Shown here: positions 1-7,325 of the stretch, piece by piece
How positions within the stretch are numbered: position 1 is the first letter of the stretch
Layout: the number at the start of each line of letters is the position of its first letter
Source: JBCBKL01 sp963922565
GTDB lineage: Bacteria > Pseudomonadota > Alphaproteobacteria > Rhodobacterales > Rhodobacteraceae
Reading direction: 5' to 3'
NCBI GenBank assembly: GCA_963922565.1
Contig: CAWUIQ010000053.1
Coordinates: 1 to 22,671, forward strand
Length of the DNA: 22,671 nucleotides
The notes under the pieces: model-generated
What the model was told of the DNA's origin: nothing
Database searches by the model: none
Seen by the model: only the letters and a program-made list of their open reading frames with translations
Translations under genes and position numbers: made by a program

Positions 1-626
1 CCGAGCCGAGGACCCAACCGACCCACCTCGCCCCGCCGCGACCCTGGTAGGACGAGCAATAACGGATCGGCATCGCTTACCCCATGCGCCTCACGAAATG
101 CCATCGCCTCGTCGTCGCTCACATCGGGTTGGGTCGCGACCGGATGACCGACGAAATCGCACTCCATCCCGGCTGCTTCCATATAGGGTGGTTCGAACGG
201 AAAGAGCGCGAGCACATGGTCAATGACCTTCGCCATCTTCGCCGCCCGGCCCGGACGCCAAGCCCAGACCGTGGGGGCCACGTAGTGAACGCATCGGATA
301 TCGCTCTGCGCTTTGACCAGTTTCGCGACGCGCAAACTGAAATCAGGGCTGTCGATGGTGATCATGACATCGGGTCGGGTGGCGACCACAGCCTCGGCGG
401 TCTCGCGAATGCGGCGCTTGAGTTGACGGTACTTCGGCAGCACTTCGGCTAACCCCATGACCGTCAGTTCGTCCATTGGAAAGCGGCTGGTGAGGCCCTG
501 AGCCTCCATTCCGACGCCGCCCACCCCGTCAAAGGTCACGTCTGGGACCAGGGATTTGAGACCAACCATCATCGCGGCGCCAAGATTGTCGCCCGACGGC
601 TCACCGGCAATCAGAAAGACCTTCAC
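1..626 (-). CDS. lpxB: Lipid-A-disaccharide synthase LpxB, N-terminal part (cut by window edge)
   Basis: LpxB condenses UDP-2,3-diacylglucosamine with lipid X (2,3-diacylglucosamine 1-phosphate) to give the lipid A disaccharide at the inner face of the cytoplasmic membrane. The reading frame opens with KVFLIAGEPSGDNLGA, the family's N-terminal glycine-rich start, and continues with FPMDELTVMGLAEVLP, a PDVMITIDSPDFSLRVAK segment, HYVAPTVWAWRPGR and FVGHPVA, all typical LpxB blocks in the right order. About 208 codons are present; the family usually has 380-390, so the C-terminal half lies outside the window. The start is a GTG at 626-624 that overlaps the lpxI stop codon in a GTGA tetranucleotide, so translation is probably coupled to lpxI. 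This is the last visible gene of the lpx cluster. Identification is very secure. Confidence 0.95.
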   Translation of the reverse strand, partial: MKVFLIAGEPSGDNLGAAMMVGLKSLVPDVTFDGVGGVGMEAQGLTSRFPMDELTVMGLAEVLPKYRQLKRRIRETAEAVVATRPDVMITIDSPDFSLRVAKLVKAQSDIRCVHYVAPTVWAWRPGRAAKMAKVIDHVLALFPFEPPYMEAAGMECDFVGHPVATQPDVSDDEAMAFREAHGVSDADPLLLVLPGSRRGEVGRLGPRL

Positions 627-1417
627 CCGTCACCTATGCGGGACCAAAGCACCAGCTTGTTTTCGTTGCAGATCCGCGTTGTTTCTTCGGGCTCCAGAAG
701 GATGACGTCACCTGCATCGATGACAAGGCCGCGCAAACCAGCAGATGCCACCGCGTGGGCGGTTTGCGGCCCCACGGTCGGCATATCGGCCCGCGTGTCC
801 TGGCCCAGCTTGGGGCCCTTGACCAGAATGCCCGCCTTGCGTTGCGGCGCATCGGGCAATGAGCCCAGCATGAAATCGGTGCCGCCCAACGTCTCGATCC
901 CCAGCAGCTGACCCTGCCCCACGACGCAGGATTGTCCGACATCGTGCGGCGCCAGGGCCGCCAGGATCGCCGCACCCCGCGTGGCATCCGCGCGCATCTG
1001 CGCATCCGGCCAAAGCTCGGTCAACACGCCGGGCGGTGCCACGAGATCAGGCACCAGTTCATGCGCGGCGCGCACCCTGAACCCCGTTTTTTCAAAAATC
1101 CCCATGACGGCACGCAATGCCCCGTCATCGCCTTTCGAAATCGCCTCGGCCAGCAGGGGCACAAGCGGTGCGGTATCCTTATCGAGCTTCGACGGATCGA
1201 TCTCTGGCCGCTCGATTCCGCCGCAAAAGCACACCTCGGTGACACCGCGCTTGCCCAGCTCCATCAGCAGACCACCCAGCGTTTCCAGCCGGAACGGGAT
1301 ATCAGCGGCCAAACCATCAGGTTCAAAACCGTCAAGAACGCAGATTATCGGTGGATTGTCCTGTACGGCGGCAATGCGGGCTGGAAGAGTGCCGCGACCA
1401 CAGATCAATGCAAGCAT
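623..1417 (-). CDS. lpxI: UDP-2,3-diacylglucosamine diphosphatase LpxI (DUF1009 family)
   Basis: LpxI hydrolyses UDP-2,3-diacylglucosamine to lipid X plus UMP, the step before LpxB. It is the non-orthologous replacement for LpxH found in alphaproteobacteria. The 264-residue product starts LALICGRGTLPARIA, the N-terminal signature of the family, and carries RADMPTVGPQTAHAVASAGL and GLVIDAGDVILLE in the C-terminal catalytic domain. Length matches the family (about 270-280). The gene starts 6 bases after the lpxA stop and its own stop overlaps the lpxB start, so it sits between the enzymes that act before and after it in the pathway. No lpxH-like metallophosphoesterase is present in the window. 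Function rests on family knowledge; catalytic residues were not assigned individually. Confidence 0.93.
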   Translation of the reverse strand: MLALICGRGTLPARIAAVQDNPPIICVLDGFEPDGLAADIPFRLETLGGLLMELGKRGVTEVCFCGGIERPEIDPSKLDKDTAPLVPLLAEAISKGDDGALRAVMGIFEKTGFRVRAAHELVPDLVAPPGVLTELWPDAQMRADATRGAAILAALAPHDVGQSCVVGQGQLLGIETLGGTDFMLGSLPDAPQRKAGILVKGPKLGQDTRADMPTVGPQTAHAVASAGLRGLVIDAGDVILLEPEETTRICNENKLVLWSRIGDG

Positions 1418-1423
1418 TGCCCC

Positions 1424-2212
1424 TTACCTCGGCGTTAGGAATGAACGATCGGTATCGCCCAAGACGAAATCCACGATTTCCCGGACATAGTCACTCTCGG
1501 TCTCGGCCCCAAGACGTTCGGCGCGATCGTGGAATGTCCCCTCGCCCTGCGCAAGCATCTGAAAGGCCGCCCGCAAGGCTGTGATGTCCGACCGGTTAAC
1601 ACCGCGGCGTTTCAGGCCGACGAGGTTCAGACCGTCCAGTTCGCCCCGTGGCGCCTGCACCAGGCCGTATGGAATGACATCATTCGTGACCATGGTCACC
1701 GCACCGATGATGGCCCCGCGACCGATCCGAACAAACTGGTGGATGCCGGACAGGCCCCCGACAATCACGTCGTCCTCAAGCACGCAATGCCCCGCGACAG
1801 CTGCCGAATTGACGACGATCACGCGGTCACCGATCTGCGCATCATGCGCGATATGGCAACCCGCCATGAACAACCCGTCATCCCCGATGCGGGTCACGCC
1901 GCCGCCGCCCTGGGTCCCGCCATTCATCGTGACGTGTTCACGGATACGGTTGCGGCGGCCGATTTCAAGGCGGCTTTCCTCACCTTGATACTTCAAATCC
2001 TGAGGGATCTCGCCGATGACCGAGAAGGGGAAGATGACGGTACCTTCCCCGATAACGGTGTTGCCTGTCACAACCACATGGCTGCGAAGCTCTACGTCCG
2101 GCCCCAACACGACATCGGGCCCGATCACGCAAAACGGCCCCACCTTGGCTGTCGGGTCGATTTGTGCACCCGGCTCGACAATGGCGGAGGGATGAACGAG
2201 CGGCCCGGTCAT
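1424..2212 (-). CDS. lpxA: Acyl-[ACP]-UDP-N-acetylglucosamine O-acyltransferase LpxA
   Basis: LpxA transfers a 3-hydroxyacyl chain from acyl carrier protein to UDP-GlcNAc, the first step of lipid A synthesis in the cytoplasm. The protein shows left-handed beta-helix hexapeptide repeats (VHPSAIVEPGAQIDPTAKVG and onward) through about residue 190. The CHIAHDAQIG segment holds the expected catalytic histidine (H123 in this numbering, matching H125 of the E. coli enzyme). A helical C-terminal domain follows. I chose the ATG at 2212, which overlaps the fabZ stop as ATGA and gives 262 residues, exactly the E. coli length; the frame stays open upstream to 2254 but that would run into fabZ. Translation is probably coupled to fabZ. 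Confidence 0.96.
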   Translation of the reverse strand: MTGPLVHPSAIVEPGAQIDPTAKVGPFCVIGPDVVLGPDVELRSHVVVTGNTVIGEGTVIFPFSVIGEIPQDLKYQGEESRLEIGRRNRIREHVTMNGGTQGGGGVTRIGDDGLFMAGCHIAHDAQIGDRVIVVNSAAVAGHCVLEDDVIVGGLSGIHQFVRIGRGAIIGAVTMVTNDVIPYGLVQAPRGELDGLNLVGLKRRGVNRSDITALRAAFQMLAQGEGTFHDRAERLGAETESDYVREIVDFVLGDTDRSFLTPR

Positions 2213-2673
2213 TCCGCAGGCATATCCATCATTGCGGTGAAATCCGCTTCGCATGCCAGCTCATCACCAACCTTTGCGACACCTGAAAATTTCCAAACCT
2301 TCCCGCCAGGCTTGCCCCGCACAGTCTCAACATGCAGCTCAAGAACATCGCCCGGCACGACCATGCGCCGGAACTTGCAACGTTCAATGGACATGAAATA
2401 AACGAGAAAATTCTTGTCGGCGACATCCAGTTCGACACCCACCATCACCGCACAGGTCTGCGCCATGGCTTCAACGATGGTGACGCCCGGCATGATCGGT
2501 TTACCCGGAAAGTGCCCCTGAAAATGCGGCTCGTTCATGGTGACATTCTTGATCCCGACCGCGCTTTTGTATCCGTCAATCTGATCGACCCGATCAATCA
2601 GCAGAAAGGGATACCGATGGGGGATGATGCGCTGGATCAGATCGATGCCTGCGCTGGTCTTGTCTTGCGTCAT
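2209..2673 (-). CDS. fabZ: 3-hydroxyacyl-[ACP] dehydratase FabZ
   Basis: FabZ dehydrates 3-hydroxyacyl-ACP in fatty acid elongation and so competes with LpxA for the same pool of hydroxyacyl-ACP. The hot-dog fold markers are clear: IPHRYPFLLIDRV near residues 17-29, GHFPGKPIMPG with the catalytic histidine H54, and VEAMAQ with the catalytic glutamate E68. The chosen ATG at 2673 gives 154 residues, normal for FabZ, and has an AGGAAA ribosome binding site upstream. A longer frame from 2730 would add 19 residues that do not look like FabZ. It follows skp after 59 bases. In many proteobacteria lpxD lies between skp and fabZ; here that slot is empty. Confidence 0.95.
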   Translation of the reverse strand: MTQDKTSAGIDLIQRIIPHRYPFLLIDRVDQIDGYKSAVGIKNVTMNEPHFQGHFPGKPIMPGVTIVEAMAQTCAVMVGVELDVADKNFLVYFMSIERCKFRRMVVPGDVLELHVETVRGKPGGKVWKFSGVAKVGDELACEADFTAMMDMPAE

Positions 2674-2732
2674 TGGGCTTTGCACTTTCCTGTTGTCGTT
2701 TTGCCTAACAAGCCGCCGGGTCTGCAGCAAGC

Positions 2733-3281
2733 CTAGTCCGCCGCACCGTCGCCGATGCTGGCATTCACCCGGGCCAGCGCCGCATCGGTGATATCGATTG
2801 CCGTGGCGCTCAGGAAAACGCTGCGTTGTTCGAGGATGACCGCAGCGCCCGCTTCGCGCATCATAGTCTCCAGAACCGGGGCAGCGCGGTTGAGAAAGTC
2901 CCGTCGGGCCTGTTCGAATTGCTTGTTGAGATCCCGCGCCTTGGCGTCCTGCTCGCGCCGGATCAGCTGAACCCGCTGATCAAAAGCGTCAGCGAGTTCC
3001 CGAAACTCCTCTTTCGACAGGTTGGGGCGCTGTTCGGTCAGCGCCAGCTCTTCGGCTTCAAGTTCGTTGGCGATGCGCTCATTCTCTTGTGCGAGAGCCT
3101 GACCAAGCGCTTCGATATCGCTCTCGGCCTTCTGGCCAAAGGCGCTTTCGCGATATAGCCGCTCGCTATCAATAGTCAGGATCGGGCTTTGGATCTGTTC
3201 ACGAAACTGGGCGCTTGCGGGCGCCAGAAGCGACCCGAGCGTTACAACCGTGATTAAAAGCGCCTGAAGCCAGCGCATCAT
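2733..3281 (-). CDS. skp: OmpH/Skp-family periplasmic chaperone
   Basis: Skp-type proteins hold unfolded outer-membrane proteins in the periplasm and deliver them to the BAM complex. The 182-residue product has an N-terminal signal peptide with a hydrophobic core at about residues 6-20 and a probable cleavage after PASA at residue 24. A charged, heptad-like region at about residues 50-140, rich in Glu, Arg, Lys and Gln, fits the coiled-coil tentacles of the trimer. A beta-type VILEQRSVFLSATAIDITDA segment follows, typical of the family C-terminus. The gene starts 4 bases after the bamA stop. The start could be either of two adjacent ATG codons. The family call is strong; the symbol follows the E. 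coli name. Confidence 0.9.
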   Translation of the reverse strand: MMRWLQALLITVVTLGSLLAPASAQFREQIQSPILTIDSERLYRESAFGQKAESDIEALGQALAQENERIANELEAEELALTEQRPNLSKEEFRELADAFDQRVQLIRREQDAKARDLNKQFEQARRDFLNRAAPVLETMMREAGAAVILEQRSVFLSATAIDITDAALARVNASIGDGAAD

Positions 3282-3285
3282 TGGG

Positions 3286-5634
3286 TCAGAACCGGGTGGA
3301 AATCGTCAGGTCGAACGATTGTTCCTCGTCGAAGTCTTCTTTCTCCAGCGCCTCGGTGAAGTTGAAGCGCAGCGGTCCGATTGGTGTATCCCAGAGAATG
3401 GCAAACCCGATCACGTGACGGAACGAACCGTCTTCGCCGACGATCGAACCGCCCGAGAGATCAGCACCATCCAGGTCCCACAGGTTACCGACATCATAGA
3501 AGACACCGCCGCGAATGCCGTATTCCTCGGGCAGACCCAGCGGGAACTCCGCTTCGAACCGCGCAACGGCGTAAAGGTTGCCGCCAAGTGCATTCGACTC
3601 GGACCCGGAATTGTCGCGTGGTCCGATACCGGCAGGTTCAAACCCGCGCATGATGTTGGGGTTCAGCAAAAAGCGGTCGATTGTCCGGTTCGACCCACTG
3701 TTCCAGTTGAGCATGCCGCCTTCGAGCGTGGCCCGCAACGTGACCTCTTCGCCAAACACGAGTTGCTGGCCGATGACTTTTGCCGTTGTCCGCAGATATT
3801 CGCTGTCACCGCCCAAGCCGGCGAGGTCCTGGCTGAACTCAAAAAGATAGCCAGCATTCGGATTAAGGCCCGAAAGCCTGGAATCGTAGGTGTAGGTGTA
3901 GCCGATTGAGCTGTTGAACTGCTCACCGGCGGCGATTTCGTTACCGACCACAGCGCCGTTCTCGATCGGATCGCGTTCGGTCATTTCGCTCTGATCGGCC
4001 GTATAGCGCAGTTGCAGGCGGCTGCGCTCTCCCACCGGGAAGGTCAGGCTGGGTTGAAAGATCAGCTCTTCGGAATCGTAGCTTAGGAACGTGCTGTCGC
4101 TGGTGTTGTAATCCAGCTCCAGACCAAACGCGACGTCGCGCCCCAGAAAGCGGGGCTCGACAAATTGCAGTCTGTATTCCTGGTTCTCGGTAGCAGTCGA
4201 TAGGGTCAGCGAAAGTATCTGGCCACGACCGACGAAGTTTTCCTCGCGGTATGAGATGACGACCCCGAAACCATCGTTAACGCTATAGGATCCGCCAAAG
4301 TTCAGCGACCCGGTTGGTTGTTCCTCGACATCCACATCGACCACAACCTGATCCGGCGTCGATCCTTCGCGGGCATTCACTTCGGCATTCGAGAAATAGC
4401 CAAGCGCGCGAATACGCTCAGCCGCCTCGCGGACCTGGCGCGGATTGAACGGATCTCCCTCTGCCACCCGGAACTGTCGCCGGATAACCCGGTCAAGCGT
4501 CGTCGTGTTGCCCTCGATGTCGATGCGTTCGACGAAGACGCGAGGGCCGCGCGACAGAACGAATTCAACGTCCAACGTCAGGTCGCGATCATTCCGTGTG
4601 ATCCGCGGCTCGACCCGCAAGAAGTCGATACCCTGGCGAATGCCCTGGCGCTCCATCCGCGAGATCTCTGCTTCGATCAGCGTCGGCGAGTAAACCACAC
4701 CCGGGCGGATCTTGATCAGCGACTCGAATTCCGCGTCATCAATCTCGGGCAACTCGTTGACAAGGGTGACCTCGCCAAATCTGAACTGCTGGCCTTCCTG
4801 GACATTGAAGACAAGGAAAAAGCCATCGCGTTCCTCGGTGATCTCCGCATTAGCGGAGTTGACCCGGAAATCGACATAGCCGCGCGACAGATAGAAATCG
4901 CGCAGAACCTGCTTGTCGAATTCAATCCGGTCCTCGACCAGCGTGTCGGACTGCACGAATGCGCGCAACAGACCGGCCTGCCGGGTTTCAAGCACGCGGC
5001 GCAGGCGACGGTCGCTGTAGTTCCGGTTGCCGACAAAGCTGATGCGCTCGATCTCGACCACATCGCCTTCGAAAATTTCAAAGATCAGATCGACCCGGTT
5101 ATCGCTGCGCCGGATAATCCGGGGCGACACCTGCGCCGCGGACCGGCCAGCATTCGCATAGGCTTCGGCGATGGCTGACGCGTCCCGTTCGGCCTGGGCC
5201 GGGTTGAACACCCGCCGTTCGGTGCTTTGGACCACGGCAGCAAGCGCGTCGTCGTTAATGCGCCGATTGCCTTCGAACCCGATGCGGTTGATTGTCGGCA
5301 ATTCGACCACAGTGATCCGCAGCGTGTTGCCCTGAGGATCGACTTCGACAGTCTCGAAGAAACCGCTGTTCTGCAGGCGCTGAACTGCATCGTTGAGCTG
5401 ACCTGCGCCGATCGCCTGGCCTTGGGTCAGGCCGGCCTGGTTGAGGATCGCGGCATCGCCGATGCGCTGATTGCCCTCGATCACGAACCGGTCAAATCGA
5501 AACTGCTGCGCGATCGTTTCCGCTGCTAAGGCCAGAACCGCGATACCCGAAACGGTCGCCAGCGCAGCAGCTCGGAAAAATGCCTTTGGCCGCTTAAATT
5601 TTGCGGCGCCACCGCCCAATGTCCCCAGTCCCAT
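3286..5634 (-). CDS. bamA: Outer membrane protein assembly factor BamA (Omp85)
   Basis: BamA is the essential barrel of the BAM complex, which folds beta-barrel proteins into the outer membrane. The 782-residue product has five POTRA-type repeats between about residues 45 and 440 (for example FVIEGNQRIGDAAI, RIGFEGNRRINDDAL, ISFVGNRNYSDRRLR, IDIEGNTTTLDRVI), then a 16-strand-type barrel ending in FDLTISTRF, with the terminal phenylalanine expected of barrel proteins. The RGFEPAGIGPRD segment corresponds to the conserved strand-loop R-G-F motif of the Omp85 lid loop. The N-terminus has about 20 basic and small residues before the hydrophobic signal core at residues 21-42, longer than usual. 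skp follows immediately. A terminator and a candidate promoter lie just upstream, so bamA may have its own transcript as well as read-through from rseP. Confidence 0.97.
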   Translation of the reverse strand: MGLGTLGGGAAKFKRPKAFFRAAALATVSGIAVLALAAETIAQQFRFDRFVIEGNQRIGDAAILNQAGLTQGQAIGAGQLNDAVQRLQNSGFFETVEVDPQGNTLRITVVELPTINRIGFEGNRRINDDALAAVVQSTERRVFNPAQAERDASAIAEAYANAGRSAAQVSPRIIRRSDNRVDLIFEIFEGDVVEIERISFVGNRNYSDRRLRRVLETRQAGLLRAFVQSDTLVEDRIEFDKQVLRDFYLSRGYVDFRVNSANAEITEERDGFFLVFNVQEGQQFRFGEVTLVNELPEIDDAEFESLIKIRPGVVYSPTLIEAEISRMERQGIRQGIDFLRVEPRITRNDRDLTLDVEFVLSRGPRVFVERIDIEGNTTTLDRVIRRQFRVAEGDPFNPRQVREAAERIRALGYFSNAEVNAREGSTPDQVVVDVDVEEQPTGSLNFGGSYSVNDGFGVVISYREENFVGRGQILSLTLSTATENQEYRLQFVEPRFLGRDVAFGLELDYNTSDSTFLSYDSEELIFQPSLTFPVGERSRLQLRYTADQSEMTERDPIENGAVVGNEIAAGEQFNSSIGYTYTYDSRLSGLNPNAGYLFEFSQDLAGLGGDSEYLRTTAKVIGQQLVFGEEVTLRATLEGGMLNWNSGSNRTIDRFLLNPNIMRGFEPAGIGPRDNSGSESNALGGNLYAVARFEAEFPLGLPEEYGIRGGVFYDVGNLWDLDGADLSGGSIVGEDGSFRHVIGFAILWDTPIGPLRFNFTEALEKEDFDEEQSFDLTISTRF

Positions 5635-5671
5635 GGTTTTGCCCCACGTGTTTCAAATCCTGTATGGGTTC

Positions 5672-5700
5672 TAGGTACTTGGAATACTACACCTTGTCAA
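5672..5700 (-). promoter_or_regulatory. Candidate promoter of bamA
   Basis: On the minus strand a perfect TTGACA (5700-5695) is followed after 17 bases by TACCTA (5677-5672), a weak -10 box. Transcription would begin near 5665, giving a leader of about 30 bases before the bamA ATG at 5634. The exact -35 match at the right spacing supports it; the poor -10 does not. The -35 box overlaps the U-tract of the terminator just upstream. Confidence 0.4.
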
Positions 5701-5737
5701 AAGCAAGAAGGCCATCGTCCATGGGGAACGACGGCCT
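5699..5737 (-). terminator. Rho-independent-type terminator after the microprotein gene
   Basis: On the minus strand AGGCC (5737-5733) pairs with GGCCT (5713-5709). The inner part pairs TCGT with ACGA and CC with GG around a short loop, with one GU pair and one bulge. The stem is followed by a T-rich run (TCTTGCTTTT). It lies 24 bases after the stop of the 41-residue gene, in the right direction and position to end a transcript coming from rseP. Confidence 0.6.
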
Positions 5738-5761
5738 AAGGCTGCTCAATGTTTGCTTGGT

Positions 5762-5887
5762 TCAGACGCTGCCCAGAAAGGCACCGGCCATCAGCGCGAC
5801 GATCAACGTCAGCACATAAAGAACGCGATCCCAATTCAGCATCATCAGGAGGCTCAGACCGCGATAGCCGTTTTCGATTGCTTGCAT
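5762..5887 (-). CDS. 41-residue single-pass membrane microprotein, function unknown
   Basis: The frame encodes MQAIENGYRGLSLLMMLNWD followed by RVLYVLTLIVALMAGAFLGSV. The N-terminal half is amphipathic and ends in an LNWDR motif; residues 22-40 form one hydrophobic segment ending in a small-residue GAFLGS stretch, so an inner-membrane anchor is likely. The ATG is preceded by GAGGGTGAG at good spacing, and the stop is followed by a terminator-like hairpin, which together support a real gene. It lies between rseP and bamA, both envelope genes, with no enzymatic motif. From memory, similar short ORFs may occur at this place in related bacteria, but I cannot verify that. A role in membrane protein quality control or BAM supply is only a guess from position. 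Confidence 0.6.
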   Translation of the reverse strand: MQAIENGYRGLSLLMMLNWDRVLYVLTLIVALMAGAFLGSV

Positions 5888-5939
5888 TTCACTCACCCTC
5901 AGTTGCGGGAGTGTTAACGCGTGAATCTGGCGGGAATTT

Positions 5940-5971
5940 GGCCAATTATGGCAGAACTGTGGTTCTTGGCC
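5940..5971 (-). other. Stem-loop directly after the rseP stop codon
   Basis: GGCCAA and TTGGCC (5940-5945 and 5966-5971) form outer arms and GAAC/GTTC (5954-5957 and 5962-5965) inner arms around a 4-base loop, with an asymmetric bulge. It begins at the base next to the rseP stop. No T-run follows, so it may be an mRNA 3' end stabiliser or a weak attenuator rather than an intrinsic terminator. Confidence 0.35.
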
Positions 5972-7321
5972 CTATGGACAGACAATATCGTTGTAGAGCG
6001 CGAAAAGCATCAGCGTCAGAACCAATGACAGCCCAATCGCCATCAGGAACCGCAGTGCGGCATCGCTGGGCGGCTTTCCGGTAACAGCTTCGTACGCGTA
6101 GAAAACAAGGTGCCCACCGTCGAGCGCAGGGATGGGAAACAGGTTCAAAAGCCCGACCGCGGTGCTCAGAACCGCAACAAACCAAACGAATGATTGCGCC
6201 CCTTGCGATGCCATAGCACCAGAGGTTTGCGCGATGCCGATCGGTCCGCTTAGGTTGCAGGTGCTGATCGCGCCGGAAATCATGTGGGTCAGGCCCGAGA
6301 TCGAGCCAGTGATAATCCGCCATGTCTGAGCCGCCCCGGCGCTTACCGCCTCGGCAAAACCCGGCGTCGTGCGGGCGGGTTCGAAGGCGTTCCCGCCAAC
6401 GATCCCGATCCGCCAATGTGTCTTGAACCCGCCATCCGGTTGCGGTTCATCCACCCGCTTGGGCTGCAGGGTTTTTGTCAGGACCGCTCCGTCGCGCCAG
6501 ACACCCAATTCCAGCGCGGCCCCGTCCGATCCCTCGACACGCTCTTTGAGCTGCTGGAATGCATAGATGTCCTCACCATCGACCGAGACGATGACGTCAC
6601 CAGCCTTTAGCCCGGCATCCATCGCAGCGCTTTGAGGCGCAACACTTTCGATAACGGGTGGCTGGAAATGCGGGCCGGTGACCTCGGCCCGCCCACCATC
6701 ACGCTCGACCACGTAGGTCAGCAGCGGCTCGGACGGCAAGGTATCGAGGAAGTCGCTGTAGTCATCCGTATCAAGATCGGGAAACGGAGTGCCTGCGACC
6801 TCAAGAACGATATCACCGGGCAAAAGCTGTTGTTCCGATGCCGGCATCGGGCGCAGTTCGCCAACTGTCAACGGATCTTTCTGAACACCTGTTGCGAGGA
6901 AAACCGCAGCGAAAACAATGAGGGACAGGGCGAAGTTGAACACGGGGCCCGCCGCAACCGTCGCCGTTCTGGCCCAAAGCGGTGCGCCATGCATCGTGCT
7001 GCGCAACGCCTGCGGATCCTCGGCCACGGCCTGCATCGCCTCCTCATCCTTGCCCGAAGCGGCATTCGCGTCGCCGGCGAATTTCACGTAGCCGCCAAAA
7101 GGCAACGCCGCGACCTGCCAGCGTGTCCCGCGCTTGTCCATCCGGCTCCACAAGATGGGGCCAAAGCCAATCGAAAAGACATCCGCCTTGATGCCTGACC
7201 AGCGGCCCACGATGTAGTGGCCGTATTCATGGATCGCCACGATGATGCTGAGGGCGATGATGAATGCCAGAATGGTCCAGATAAGTCCCCCGAATGCGGG
7301 GATCAGTGCGAGAAAGTCCAA
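5972..7321 (-). CDS. rseP: Site-2 intramembrane zinc metalloprotease RseP
   Basis: RseP cleaves membrane-spanning substrates such as anti-sigma factors and remnant signal peptides within the inner membrane. The 449-residue product has the zinc-binding HEYGH motif (H31, E32, H35) in the first membrane segment and the second metal motif in NLFPIPALDGGHLVF, with the aspartate D401. Two PDZ-type domains lie between, the second including VAPQSAAMDAGLKAGDVIVS. A further hydrophobic segment ends the protein. Length fits the family (about 450). The start lies 4 bases after the dxr stop, so the gene is co-transcribed with dxr. In the classical E. coli cluster rseP is likewise next to bamA; here only the microprotein gene separates them. 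Confidence 0.95.
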   Translation of the reverse strand: MDFLALIPAFGGLIWTILAFIIALSIIVAIHEYGHYIVGRWSGIKADVFSIGFGPILWSRMDKRGTRWQVAALPFGGYVKFAGDANAASGKDEEAMQAVAEDPQALRSTMHGAPLWARTATVAAGPVFNFALSLIVFAAVFLATGVQKDPLTVGELRPMPASEQQLLPGDIVLEVAGTPFPDLDTDDYSDFLDTLPSEPLLTYVVERDGGRAEVTGPHFQPPVIESVAPQSAAMDAGLKAGDVIVSVDGEDIYAFQQLKERVEGSDGAALELGVWRDGAVLTKTLQPKRVDEPQPDGGFKTHWRIGIVGGNAFEPARTTPGFAEAVSAGAAQTWRIITGSISGLTHMISGAISTCNLSGPIGIAQTSGAMASQGAQSFVWFVAVLSTAVGLLNLFPIPALDGGHLVFYAYEAVTGKPPSDAALRFLMAIGLSLVLTLMLFALYNDIVCP

Positions 7322-7325
7322 GTGT

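Noticed and set aside
84..452. Plus-strand open frame of 122 codons at the left end
   Set aside because: It is antisense to lpxB, whose minus-strand frame carries clear family motifs; the plus-strand product has no recognisable domain.
1529..2401. Long plus-strand frame of 290 codons
   Set aside because: It is antisense to lpxA and the end of fabZ; composition (His/Asp rich, low hydrophobic periodicity) is typical of an antisense shadow in high-GC DNA.
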